Below, in pieces: positions 39,013 through 50,410 of a stretch of 64,000 bases of DNA; positions within the stretch are counted from its first letter, which is position 1; every line of letters begins with the position of its first letter. The position numbers and the translations under genes were made by a program. Source of the stretch: Mansonella perstans. Its lineage: Eukaryota > Nematoda > Chromadorea > Rhabditida > Onchocercidae. The DNA lies in NCBI GenBank assembly GCA_037074765.1, contig JBAMDO010000220.1:1-64000 (forward strand). Reading direction: 5' to 3'. Below the pieces are notes generated by a model that saw only the letters and a list, made by a program, of their open reading frames with translations, was not told the origin of the DNA and searched no databases.

Positions 39013-39130
39013 CAGTTTGCCTATATATGTTGCATTTATGTGCGCATTTGCATATAGCGTGAACGTGTATGTGAGTGTATATGTATACACGTGTGTGTGC
39101 AGATCTGTTTGTGTGTGTACGTGAGTGTTA
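38811..39130 (+). repeat. (TG)n / (TATG)n microsatellite
   Basis: A pure TG run lies at about 38965-39010, flanked by GTGTATATG-type variants to about 39125. The 98-codon Val/Cys/Tyr ORF over it is a repeat artefact. Confidence 0.95.
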
Positions 39131-39555
39131 ACTTTGTGTGATTTACCGTGATTTACCGTAGCTTTCGAGAACTTCCGATACTATAATCTTGGCCTTATTC
39201 AAGCCTTAACTAGTATTTTCAAGTTTTTGAAGTTGTTTAAATCTTTACGAATAATTGCCATTTAATATCAATAATATCATATCATAAATGACTTTTTCCC
39301 CCGCTTTGCTTAAATTTTTACTTGAGTAATTTGTTTTTTTTTTTTTTATAACAATTCATAAAGTAATTAAAATAACTGTGTGATCTTATTTAATACTAAT
39401 CATATGACTAAATAGGTTTGTAATTCCTGCTTAAAAATCATTTCTTGACACTGCTATTTGTCTTCGTCTTTTCGTTTATGAGTTTACTTTAAAAACTTTT
39501 TTGAAAAAAAATTGGATACGCTTGTTTTATGATTTTCGCAATACTTTGAAATCTC

Positions 39556-39588
<33 letters not shown>

Positions 39589-40025
39589 CAATTTTTTGGA
39601 GAATGTTGAATGATTGAATTGCAATACAAATCTTTTTTTATTATTAATTAATTATAAATGATAATGATTTCACCTCGTGATCTCTATTACTTCATAATTC
39701 CTACTTTCTTATTTTAAATTATTTCTAAAACGAATCTGTATTTTAGATACACTGTGAAATAACGCTCTTTATTAAATTTGATAAAAGAAAATGAAAAATA
39801 ATTTTAAAGTTTGAAAATAAAATTAATTGTGGTAATCTTTTTTTCGTAAAAATTCAAATGAATAATTATATTTACTTTAAATTCTAACTTTTTCCTTTTT
39901 TCTATTATGATTTGAATTTGTTTTTCGCCGTATTAAATGAATAAATACGATTGTAATTATTTCAGCTTGTAATTAAATGTCATAAAAGGGTAATGGTAAC
40001 AAGTAATATAAACAATAACACAGAA
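39131..40025. other. Upstream region of the neuropeptide gene
   Basis: A+T-rich, with a 38-bp-class poly-T run at 39559-39588. Presumed to hold the promoter of the downstream pdf-2-like gene. No motif stands out. Confidence 0.4.
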
Positions 40026-40666
40026 ATGAGATACATTCTCTGCATTCTATTTTTCCTTCCAATGTTTTATTGTCTCAACATCGCTGAAAACAAAAGATTC
40101 CTTATGGTATATAATTTTTTTTTTTAAACAAAATAAATTTTTAAAAAAATTGCTCTAGGGTTTTATTAATTGTAAGATGTAAGCATATTTGGTAAATTTT
40201 TTTTTAAATAATGGTTTGATTATTGCATATCGGCTACTTAAACATGTGTAGATATAGTAATATTAGTTAATGAATAAATCGAAATAATTTATTTATAATC
40301 ATTTAAAGCAAATAATGTTTCTTATTCCAGTTTTACCCAAGAGATCAAGTACTGGAGCGATTATTGGAACGTTTACCGAAAAAAGCTGATGAACAACAAG
40401 TAAACGTATGCTATTAATCGATAAAGTTTTCTTTTATTAATAAAAATGAAAAATAAATTTGAAAATGAAATAATTAAGAGAGAGAAAATGATTGGCTAAA
40501 ATTTTTTCTTGAGATTTAAGAAAAACAAGCACTAAAAAAAAGACTTTAGATACTGGATGATAAAATATACGGATCATCTTTTGTACGTAAGAGAAATAAC
40601 GCCGAACTGGTGAATCATATACTGAAAAATCTGAATGGAGTCGACCTTCTTGGTGAAGTGGGATGA
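40026..40666 (+). CDS. pdf-2: PDF-2-type neuropeptide precursor (pigment-dispersing factor family)
   Basis: Three exons, all phase 0: 40026-40106, 40331-40399 and 40550-40666 (TGA), giving 88 aa. Signal peptide at about residues 1-17 (MRYILCILFFLPMFYCL). A KR site at 23-24 precedes a propeptide (FYPRDQVLERLLERLPKKA). A VRKR convertase site at 62-65 releases a 22-residue peptide, residues 66-87, beginning NNAELVNHILKN and ending LLGEV. Gly88, the last residue, is the amide donor. From memory of C. elegans PDF-2 (NNAEVVNHILKN... LGDV-amide), 15 of 22 positions match with equal length; PDF-1 peptides begin SNAELINGL and fit less well. In nematodes PDF peptides act through the GPCR PDFR-1 on locomotion, roaming and male mate searching. 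ACACAG two bases before the ATG could be a trans-splice acceptor. It is tail-to-tail with CstF-64. Confidence 0.93.
40580..40666 (+). other. pdf-2: Mature amidated PDF-2-like peptide with dibasic cleavage site
   Basis: Exon 3 encodes FVRKR followed by the 22-residue peptide and a terminal Gly directly before the stop codon. This is the layout expected for KR cleavage, carboxypeptidase trimming and Gly-directed C-terminal amidation. A single peptide copy is encoded. Confidence 0.9.
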
Positions 40667-41118
40667 TCACTAATAGAGCAGATGTATGGTGTAATCAAAA
40701 AAAAAGTGATTGCATCTCACATATAATGGTATTTGTGATCAGCATAAATACTGTGATCATTTCTATTATTTAGGATGAACACCGAGAAATCTCCGGATTG
40801 TTAAGTATTCAAATAAAACTTTCAAAAAATAAGCAAAGCTACTGCAAAAAATAATAGACTTCTACCTGCAAAAAAATAGCAATACTTGAAATACCACATT
40901 TATCCAAATCGTTGAAAATATTAGATAAAAAATATCGTATAATCATTACTACTCATTACGATTACAGTAACTTAACACGTATTTATCTATCATTATCTTG
41001 TTGGCAATGGCTTCAGATTTTTTATCAATGCAATATATTTGACGTGATTACACATCAAAGAAATCGTTTATTTCAGTTACAAGTAACAACATAATTTAGA
41101 GTTTGTTGAAAACAAGTG

Positions 41119-44100
41119 CTAGACGCTTGAACGCAACTGATTCCGCAATTCGATTACTTTACGCCGGTCATCCGGAGGCAGTAATGCGATCTGCTCTTCG
41201 CTTAATTGTAACACCTAAAAAATTTCACGAAAAAAAAATTTATCAGGATTATCGATCTATAGGGTAGACTTACTTAGCCTGTAAGAATAAAAGTAAAGAA
41301 AAGAATTTCTCCGTATGCATATCATTCATTATTTTCAATTATTAGTAGTATTGCTGAAGGTTTTCCAAAAAAAAAAATTCAAGCACAAGAAAACTTACTA
41401 AATTTTTAAAAAAAAAAAAACGAAGGGAAAAACATACTTGCATCAACAGCTGGGCTTGCTGCTGATCGTCAGGGCTAAGATCAGAATCAGTTCCTTGTGG
41501 AGAAGGGGCACGAGTAACTGTCGCTCCTGCGGGAGTTCTAGTAAAGCTAGTTGGAACTGATGAAATTGTTGAGGGCGCCATCTGAGGCATTCCTCCAGGG
41601 AAAATTGGTTGTGGCATGTTGGGCACTGCCGACATCGATACTGGCACCGATGCATCTTTAAATTTGTAATCATAAATTTCATGTACCTTGAAAAGAAAAG
41701 AAAACAAAGAACAGCTTTAACCTGGATATGCCTGCTGTTGTTGTTGCTGGTGAAACGGCTGTGAAATCGCAGGCGTTTCACGATGAAGCATTGCAACAGC
41801 TACTTGTGGATCAATAATTCGCATAACCACTTGTGCCTAAAAGATCAAAACTTTATAAGTCATCCAAAGTAGTTCTGAGAAAGGCATGCTTTAATTTTAA
41901 ACGTGCTAAAATGACAAGCATTACAAGTTGTTTCCAGCGTAGATGTAAGGTCACGAATGAAATGCCGTATATTATGAAAACAAAAATTGCGCAATCAAAG
42001 TATTAAAATGTAATACTGACTTTTTTATTTTTCATAAAGACTATCGAAACATACAAAACAGTAAGTATTATTAGAATATTTCCGGAAAAAAGTTTCATAT
42101 TTTGAAAGAGGATCATAATCTCAGCCTTAACAGCTTAATTAACCTATTCGTTAGATACAAGTAGTTACCAACTCCTTGTTTTTGATTTTTTCAAGCATTC
42201 TTTGCATAATAAGAACTTTGCGATGGAATAAATATTATACATGCCAGAAAGTTAGTTTCTAACATAACAATAATCGTGAAAACCTGTAGAAGAGCATATG
42301 CAAGTTGTGGATTATTCATGAGCAAATTTTTAGCTTCATTTGGATTGTTATGAACACACTGCTTCATTTGCTTCATTAATTCAAACATTTGTTCCGGTGG
42401 TAAAGATGCTACCGATCGCGAAATAGCTTCCGGTGCTTTCTCAGCCTCAGTCTCTGGACCATATGGACTTTCTTGTGCTTGCTGCTGCAAATACTGAAAC
42501 AACTGTAGAGCTATGCCTAAGAAAATGTGTCTCAAGAAATCTGAACCATAATAAATGAATTACTGAAATCCTCTCCGATAATTTGTAAGCGCCATTCAAA
42601 TAACCACTTTTGTTTTCCTAATGAGGTGAAATGACATGTAAACATGAATGCAACCTCCTGCTGTTGAGCAGCAAACGCTGCTTGTAGTTGTTGAACTTCA
42701 TCAGCACTACGATCACCACCAGCTGCTGAATCAACTCGCAGCGGACGTCCGTTAAGTTCAAAGCCATTGAGATTCCTAAATCAAAAAGTTGCTTAAGCAA
42801 GTGGATATAATGTGCATTCAAAATCTTCATCGAAGCTTAATGTGTTTGCATTTTGCACTATTTATCGCAGCTAGCTGCGTTCTTCATCGATCCATGAGCC
42901 AAGTGATCCATCATTTTGCAAACTTTCCTTTAATGCAATGTTCACAATATTATTGAATATGAGCTGAGACAGAGCTCACAGCCAACTGTATACAAAAGTT
43001 ATTCTTCGGAAAATATCAATCCAGAAAAGGGCCTATGTTGAGATACTTATCCAAAGGGATTTATTGCAGATTTCAAATAAAAATAATAAATATAAAAAAA
43101 CTTCGAATGGAAAATGACTTATAAGATAGAAATCAATTTCATTTTGACTTTCATGCTAATAAGATACCTCAGATTCTTTATTGCTAAAATTTCCGGAAAC
43201 GTTCTAATTAAAATTACAATACCTGATTGCACTTTCGGCTGTTTGAGCGTCATTATATTCGCAAAATCCATAACCCTTTGGCTTACCCGTATCACGGTCA
43301 TGAACTAGTCGAAGGTGAACAACTGGTCCAACCTGCAAAATAAAGCAGTATGAAATGAGGACAGTTAACTTGAATAAAATAATTTCCAATTTTTTTCACG
43401 ATGAATTCCTGTTGCATGTTCTGTCAGTGTACTGAATATCAAGACCGCTTGGAAATCCAAAATGATTACGTAACAGAAAAGATTATGTACGGTACATTGA
43501 AAATGACTTATAATGCCAACAGTCAATATCATTCAGTTCAAACTTACTAAAATGTTCATAGCTAATGCTTAGGAAAGTAAGAAGAAGAAGGAGCCACAGA
43601 GTCATCAAAAATACATATACTAGTTCAGCCAAATAAAACAAATAAATTGAAATTACAAACTAAGTGTAATAAAGTACCAAAAATATAAGATGCACAATCG
43701 ACAAATTTAAAAACATGACACACATTTTACCTACATATAAAATAAGATAGTAAATGTGCAAATAATAAAGAATTATTACTACTAACCTGAGAAAACACCT
43801 GTTTTAGTTGTTCTTCGCCCACTTCATAAGAAATATTACCAACTAAAAAATGATGAACATTTTGATATCATTAAAAAGTAACAAAGTGTTTTCCAGCAAA
43901 TTCACATTAATTTCGTCCAATATTTTATTTATTCAGCAACTAAACGATAGCTTGAGGTTATGTAACGAATAAATGAATTGTGAAAAACTTTTCCTCTACC
44001 ACTTTATAAAATTACAGAAATCAAAAAAAAAAAGAACTGGTACGATTTATTTCGGAAAATTTTAATGAAAAAGTACAAACCAAAAACAGATCTAGCTGAT

Positions 44101-44168
44101 CGATCAGTTGCAGAAGGTGCTGTTTTCGTTGTGTTTGTTACAGTGTTTTCACGTTCGCGATATGCCAT
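41119..44168 (-). CDS. cpf-2: Cleavage stimulation factor 64 kDa subunit (CstF-64)
   Basis: RNA-binding subunit of CstF, which recognises the U/GU-rich element downstream of poly(A) sites. Eight exons in perfect phase: 44168-44081, 43842-43787, 43332-43223, 42775-42655, 42493-42284, 41836-41722, 41655-41438 and 41214-41119; 337 aa, about the size of C. elegans CPF-2. An RRM spans residues about 29-105: RNP2 VFVGNI, RNP1 KGYGFCEY, and [20 protein letters not shown] between them. The hinge, which binds CstF-77/symplekin, is [20 protein letters not shown]...[18 protein letters not shown] Gln/Pro-rich linker follows. The C-terminal helical domain ([30 protein letters not shown]...) is the Pcf11-contact module. 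The MEARA repeats of vertebrate CstF-64 are absent, as expected in nematodes. Confidence 0.97.
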
Positions 44169-44841
44169 CAAATAAAATAATGATTAGTAAATAAATGAAT
44201 GCCACAGATATGAAAACACAACCAATGATAGTTTAGGAAAAAGATACTGGAAATAAGCAAATATGATTAGCTGTTGTCAATTAAATTAAAAAAAAAAAAA
44301 GCCTTATTCATAAAGGTAATGATATTAACGAATCAAAACCAAATCAAATCAAACAATACTGTATGACTGTTGAATAACGAGTATTAAAGGTCATAATGAA
44401 ATGTTTTAATTATAGAAAAATTTCAAAGAACTCATAGCTTAATTTAATAAATAGATTAATGCGAATGATTTCTTAGTGATAACTTAAATCTTTATTTAAC
44501 AAATCTTCGGCAGAAACCCGAAATATATATGTATGATAAAAATTCTGAAAACAAAAATTCTCAGGAATTCAGCAAATTTCATTTTTTTTTTTCAGGATTT
44601 TATTATCAAGATTTGATTTTCACCGCTACACATTTTAGTATTTCATTTTTGTTATTAATTAACGATATCGATTTCAGCATCAGAATCTACTGTTATTTTT
44701 TTTTTTTTGACACAAAAAACCTTGCAAATAAGAATAGCGCTTTATAATCTCAAACAGAATAATGTGTAATATTAGCCCAACTTGCCAAGTAAGTTACTCA
44801 CATTTACTCACATTATCCAATTATTCACAATTATTCACATA
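44169..44841. other. cpf-2: Upstream region of CstF-64
   Basis: A+T-rich, with T-runs at 44583-44593 and 44697-44709. The 72-codon plus ORF (44529-44747) is Phe/Ile-rich, without splice or family support, and is regarded as non-coding. Confidence 0.45.
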
Positions 44842-45027
44842 ACTTAGCAGGTTGCACTTGACGTTATTCATTACTTAGCAGGTTGCACTCGACGTTACTC
44901 ATTACTTAGCAGGTTGCACTTGACGTTACTCATTATTTAGCAGGTTGCACTCGACGTTACTCATTACTTAGCAGGTTGCACTCGACGTTACTCATTACTT
45001 AGCAGGTTGCACTCGACGTTACTCACA
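44842..45027 (+). repeat. 31-bp minisatellite, six copies
   Basis: Unit ACTTAGCAGGTTGCACT(C/T)G...TCATT, repeating every 31 bp from 44842, six copies with one to three substitutions each. Each copy contains (C/T)GACGTTA, close to a CRE/ATF-type core. It is much richer in G+C than its surroundings and lies between the heads of two divergently transcribed genes (CstF-64 and the GATAD1-like gene). Confidence 0.95.
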
Positions 45028-45260
45028 CTGTCCGCTTGCTCCCACCATGCGTTTACATTACGCTCGACCTCAACCGCACCACCCGGTTTTACCTTCCCGC
45101 ATAAACTCGGTACTGCAAATACTTAGTGAAACTAGGACGGACCAGTATTTGCTCATTTGCAGTAAAATCCGGAATATATTGCTAAGCAATTCTAGTGCAG
45201 CATATAAACTAGCTGGTGAGGGAGAGTATGCGAACTTTCCCGCTGAGTAGTTGGATTGAA
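45028..45260 (+). other. G+C-richer orphan ORF after the minisatellite
   Basis: An open frame of 67 codons (45047-45250) begins with ATG right after the minisatellite and reads MRLHYARPQPHHPVLPSRIN... to a TAG. No family, signal peptide or splice context recognised. It may be a promoter-type G+C-rich stretch that happens to be open. Confidence 0.2.
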
Positions 45261-45991
45261 CTTTGACCTCTATTCATGGCTTGAATTTGAAGCTTTGAGG
45301 AAACTAATTCTCATGGTAACAACTTTAGGAAAGCGTACTGTATGAAAGTTTAAATCAGTATAATCGCTTGTGTAGAAAATCAACGGTTATTTCAGTTGTG
45401 ATCTTTGAATCAGATTCAAACATCTGGTAAAGTAAGAGTAAAAAGTAGACGTTCTAAGAACTGAATTTTCCAGGATTGTTGAAGACTGTTGAAAATTACA
45501 GGTTGTCTTTCTCATTTTTCTTTTTTTTCACTTCCATAGAAATGAAATTTATATTCCATCTCAAAAAGATTCATTCTTTTTTTTGCTTGGATATGTAAAG
45601 AATTAGGTTTCTTTTTTTTGTTATCATCTTATTTAAAACTTAAAACTCATTATTTATTTAAAATTAAAATTGAAAAAAAATAGTTAATGCAAAGAAAGTT
45701 GATGATGCATTGGTAAAAAAAGGAAAAATTAATGAAGCAAAATTTTTGAGTAAATAGTATTTGGAAAAATAAAAGCCAATAATAACTACAAATTTAGTGA
45801 ATGTCCGTACGTGTTATGTTCGTATAGATGAAGTTCAGTGTTTGCAACGTATCATTTTTCGTTATATAATGCATTCATTTTATTTGTTATACATTTAAAA
45901 GTGTTTATTTAATGAATGTTTACAGATTATTTACAATTAATTTCAGGTGAAAAGGATCAAATAACTTTGCATCTTATGAGGCAACTAAATG

Positions 45992-46530
45992 TCAACTTTT
46001 GATCGGAACTTTTGTGTAAGATACTTTGCTGAAGTGTTCCCGAAAGTTATCCGGCTCCATTTGCTGTTTTTCCTCCGGTTTTCTAACAATCCAACTGGTA
46101 TTAGTATATTCATCTTGAAAATTAAGCCTGTATGACATCTTTTTAGTTATGCAGCAAAATTTGGTTCGTTGTATGATAATACCTCGCTGAGCTGATAGAA
46201 TTGTTCTGGAGAATTTCTGGTTCCGTTCATTTCCTGTGTATTTCAAATATTTCAAATAATAAGTTGATTTCCGAAATTTTCTAATTTTGCATTTTGCATC
46301 TTATGAACGAAATCATGTACTGTGTTCTCAATAAATCGAATGATTTGAGTCAAAAAAACTGGAGAATCTTTTCATTTAATTGATGATTCCTGATTTATGT
46401 ACCTTCATAGTGAAGTATTCATTTGAGATGATTAAAGTTTTCATTCCAGAAATCTTTTGGAATTTCTGGTCATGTAATTCGTTAATTTCCAGATTGTGGA
46501 TTTTTGCTGTTGTTTCCAATTTAAGTAGTC
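45992..46530 (-). CDS. Possible small unidentified gene
   Basis: Not recognised. Minus-strand coding-like pieces: about 46525-46407 (LKLETTAKIHNLEINELHDQ... ending before a GTACAT donor), about 46228-46181 (after an ACACAG acceptor, GEMNGTRNSPEQFYQLSE-like reading), and 46141-45995 beginning MSYRLNFQDEYTNTSWIVR and ending in a TGA. The last piece reads most like real protein (charged, low bias). The joins are uncertain and the acceptor of the last piece (CTAAAAAG) is poor. Confidence 0.25.
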
Positions 46531-46854
46531 TAGTTGAATCAATTCAGTTCTGAAATTAACGAAATTTTTTGCTGTTCTCTTTTTTTTTTTTAAGAAGATT
46601 GTCTTATACTTAAAAAATATATATCACGCATTATTGTTGATACAGACGAAAAGACATCTTGTTTTTCTAATTTAGGCTCAGAAATATAAAAAGATTTAAA
46701 TAATTCAAACTAAAAATTAGTAATCGAAATTGATGGTTTTATTTAAATCTTATGGTGAGGCTAAATTAGAAAAACAGGAAAAAAAAACAATTATTATGTG
46801 CTAAATAATAACTATTTTATGGTGGCCTTTAGGCAACGTTAGTGAAAACGTGTG

Positions 46855-49543
46855 ATGGGTTCGTCTTCTAATGGTAGTAGTGGTATTTTGAAGCGAAAAC
46901 AGATAACAAGAGCTCGGAAACGTGATGATGTGAGATTTAATTGGATTGTCTTATAATAAAGTTCGTCACGAAGTTCTTTTTTTAGGAAGAACATTAATTT
47001 TTATTTTTTTTAATTCTGAATATTGAATAACGCTTGTTAGACAATGTTCCATTTTATGTCGTTTTTATTGATCAATCATTCTTCTGACTTTTGGTTCTGC
47101 GTTCTATTATTCATGATGTCAGTTCAGTTACGTTATTTCTCATATTGCTATTTTTACTAATTTCTAATGTTATTACAGCTACCCTCTATTGGTATTGTCG
47201 CAAGACGAGCAGCTGCTCGATATGGCTTATCACGACAAAGCAAAAACGCTACAGTCAGGTATGCATATACTTCTGGATCCAGTGTTTGACTTCCAGAAGT
47301 GTTTTATTTTTTAACCATATCGAGCAGTTGGATGGTATAAAATATTTTGTTCATCATTAAATCTGAATTTAGGACAAATTAGATAAGCTAAAATTTCGGT
47401 TCAAGGAAAATGGCGGAATGTGCATGTTTTTCAAAAGATGATTGCTAGAAGTTAAAAAACTAAAATATAACAAATTACCATATTCTCCCAAAATTTTTTG
47501 GAAAAATGTTTCCGGTGAAAAATCATTGTTTGTAAATTTTAAGCGGTCGACGAATCGGTGTAAATATGCCAGTGAACAAATATGCCAATAGAAGGACATC
47601 TTTTTTCAAATCGATTCGTCCACAAAAAGCAACAAGTCAAAAGGCAGGATTGCGTTGTTATGATGCATTGTGGGATAAGGTATGTTAAAGATTTTGTCAT
47701 TTGAACGGGTTTATTTATTACGATAGCAAAATGGGTTTGAAAAATAGTGACTTATAGGTTGCTGTTGAGTTTGTGCATCTAGTAGAAAATTGTTATTGCT
47801 AGGATGCTGAACTTAAAAATACGCGTCAGAGTTTTGAGAAGATTTGTTTATTTGTTTGGTAAACGATAGATTTTATCTAAACAATAGAATTTAATATAGT
47901 GTCACTTTAATACTTTAACACTTTAATATTTTACACAGTTTAACATAGTATACTTTGTTTTAATTTCACATATATCATAACACAGTACGTCATCTTTCAT
48001 TCACAAATAAACACTGGAATAAAATTTTTCACTGTTAAAAAAACCAGAAAATAAAATGGTTTAATATCTTCGGTGCTAATGACTGTTGTTTTTTACAGTT
48101 TGAACGTCTATTTCGAACAGGCGATATAGTTTCAGTGACGGATAAGGATGATGGTTTGCATTATTTTGCACAGATTCGAGCTCTGTTATCTGATGAATTT
48201 GGCAAGCGCTTTGCTGCTCTCACTTGGTAGCGTATTATTTGTATTATGTTTTTTTTTTAAAAGCAGATACAGAATAATTGAGGATGTTGTGACCATTTTG
48301 AAGATGCAGTTTGTTCAGTTAATGAGACTTTTCCCGAATGATGTTTATAACTTGGCAATTTCTGATTTTAAACAGTTTATTGTGAACATCCTTTACAAAA
48401 GTGTGATGTTTTGGGATCTTTTGAACAAGAAAAAAATTATTTAGGTTAGTTCCCACTGAATCAGCTGATGAAGCTCACCAGTTTGATGCGGAGCATTTCG
48501 TGCATGTACTATCTGACTCGACAATGTACCCTTTGGAGGTAGTTGTTTTTTCTTTCAATGTAGACTTTTATTTATCATGTAGGTTCAAGTCTGATGGTGT
48601 TTAGCTATGATAGAATAATCATGGAGTGAGATTCATTTGCGATCTTTTTTTACAGATATAAAAATTGCTCCATGTGATATGTAAGCTCAAGCTATGTAGA
48701 GAGAGATATGACGTCAAGTAATGCTTGCAATGCACTTTTGATTTTTCTTTTTGTTTTAATGTTTATATTCCGATAGAATTTAGATATTACTTTTAATCAA
48801 ACACCAAATCTAGTCAGTCTTATATCGAGTTTATAGGAGGAAGGGGATGGAGATTGCAGACGTATTACGATAGTTGAATAGAACTGTGCCAATTAGAGCA
48901 AGATCAGGTAGCTGTAGGGGAGCACCTTGAGTTCTTCTTTTTTTCGAAGGAAGTTTGTAATCCAAGCCGGTAAAAAGTTAGGCAGCATATCCTTTATCAG
49001 TGTTTAGAAGTCTGAACTAGTTAAATTGATTTCAGATTTGTACATTTGTGCAGCACGCTGCATTACTTCCGGCTTATTGTCACGAATGGAAACCGCGCTC
49101 ATTAGTGGCGAAGAAATTACACGAACAACTCGAGGAAAGAGTACGTTCTATAAACACAATATCAACTAACTTAATTGCATTTGATGAAAAAATTCCACCA
49201 TCTAAATCGAAATGAACTTGAAAGTAATACTGATGATGTGACGGCACGACGTTTACTCGAAACGGTTCACTTTAATCAATTTAACTGCTTAAATCCATGT
49301 CTTGATCTTAAAATGTATGTTATTGCTTAAATTTTTTTTTTCCATATTACAACTAATGGAATGTTGAACATTTTCCTGAAAACATTGTTTTTTCGTATTT
49401 GACTCATTTTTGTATTTTTCCGAAATTGAAAACGATTACTTGGTGAATTTGGCAATTTATGAGTAAAAATTGCTTATGCAATATCAGATGATTTAAAAAT
49501 CTTCATTATTTTACATTGCAGCGGTTACCGACGAAATCGTTGA
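46855..49543 (+). CDS. GATAD1-like chromatin-associated protein (GATA finger not seen)
   Basis: Exons: 46855-46929, 47179-47258, 47544-47679, 48099-48226, 48445-48538, 49036-49140, about 49184-49314 and 49522-49543; about 257 aa. N-terminus MGSSSNGSSGILKRKQ, then a basic region (IVARRAAARYGLSRQSKN; SFFKSIRPQKATSQK). The diagnostic central part is FERLFRTGDIVSVTDKDD..., then HYFAQIRALLSDEFGKRFAALTWLVPT, QFDAEHFVHVL and a TFVQHA segment. This matches the GDVVSV...YYAQIRGF...KSAALTWLIPT...FDPASYIIGPEED...FVCHAP block of vertebrate GATAD1, which binds H3K4me3-associated Sin3/EMSY-type complexes. The Cys4 GATA finger found at the N-terminus of GATAD1 is missing here. Exons 1-6 and the 49314/49522 junction agree in phase, but exon 6 to 7 does not have a usable AG. 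Confidence 0.72.
49141..49215 (+). other. Frame or splice anomaly in the GATAD1-like gene
   Basis: After ...EQLEER a good donor (GTACGT) starts at 49141, yet no AG occurs before 49225. Read through, the frame continues VRSINTISTNLIAFDEKIPPSKSK to a TGA at 49213. The next clearly coding stretch (NELESNTDDVTARRLLETV...) is one frame away and continuous with an A6 run at 49187-49192. Removing one A would merge both frames. So either a homopolymer error, a true short alternative C-terminus, or an AG-less intron. Confidence 0.6.
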
Positions 49544-49870
49544 CGTCGCTAAGGTAACTAAATGCGTCATAACTTGTTTTTCCGTCATTCTTATGTTTGA
49601 CATAATCTTGAAATCTCGAATATCTTTATTGAATTCTTAGCATAAAAGAATAAATTTGAAGTTGTTTGTTGCTGTTGAATATGAAAGCCTAAAGAGAAAA
49701 AAAATTCGAGAAGTAAATTAGAAGTAACGAATTGTTTGCAGTGATATCAGTTCAATAACACATGAAATTATTGTGTATACATGATGATGAAAGTTAATGT
49801 AATCTTTAGAAATCGGGAAAATGTCATTTCGTTTAAAATCTCATGAGGATATGTGAGCTAATCTTCAGAA
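49544..49870. other. 3' region of the GATAD1-like gene
   Basis: A+T-rich 3' UTR-like sequence, including ATAAAAGAATAAA-type poly(A) signals around 49641-49652. It grades into the minisatellite, whose first diverged copies (CATGAGGATATGTGAGCTAATC) appear near 49841. Confidence 0.5.
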
Positions 49871-50410
49871 ATATCATGAAGACATAAGTTAATCTTTAAA
49901 AATATCATGAAGACATAAGTTAATCTTTAAAAATATCATGAAGACATAAGTTAATCTTTAAAAATATCATGAAGACATAAGTTAATCTTTAAAAATATCA
50001 TGAAGACATAAGTTAATCTTTAAAAATATCATGAAGACATAAGTTAATCTTTAAAAATATCATGAAGACATAATTTAATCTTTAAAAATATCATGAAGAC
50101 ATAAGTTAATCTTTAAAAATATCATGAAGACATAAGTTAATCTTTAAAAAAAAAAAAAAAAATATCATGAAGACATAAGTTAATCTTTAAAAATATCATG
50201 AAGACATAAGTTAATCTTTAAAAATATCATGAAGAATAATTAAAAAAAAATAAAAATTAATCTTTAAAAATATCATGAAGACATAAGTTAATCTTTAAAA
50301 ATATCATGAAGACATAAGTTAATCTTTAAAAATATCATGAAGACATAAGTTAATCTTTAAAAATATCATGAAGACATAAGTTAATCTTTAAAAATATCAT
50401 GAAGATTGAG
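49871..50410 (+). repeat. 31-bp minisatellite, about 17 copies
   Basis: Unit ATATCATGAAGACATAAG...CTTTAAAA, strict 31-bp period from 49871. Most copies are identical. Two interruptions: an A-rich expansion at about 50149-50162 and a decayed copy at about 50233-50258. The near-identity implies recent amplification. The array lies just downstream of the GATAD1-like gene. Confidence 0.97.

Noticed and set aside
38828..39124. 98-codon Val/Cys-rich ORF
   Set aside because: Direct translation of a (TG)n microsatellite.
40437..40670. 77-codon minus-strand ORF
   Set aside because: Antisense of the PDF-2 exon, which has far stronger evidence.
41443..41796. 117-codon minus ORF overlapping CstF-64
   Set aside because: An out-of-frame reading across two CstF-64 exons and an intron; the Pro/Gln-rich frame with correct phases is the real one.
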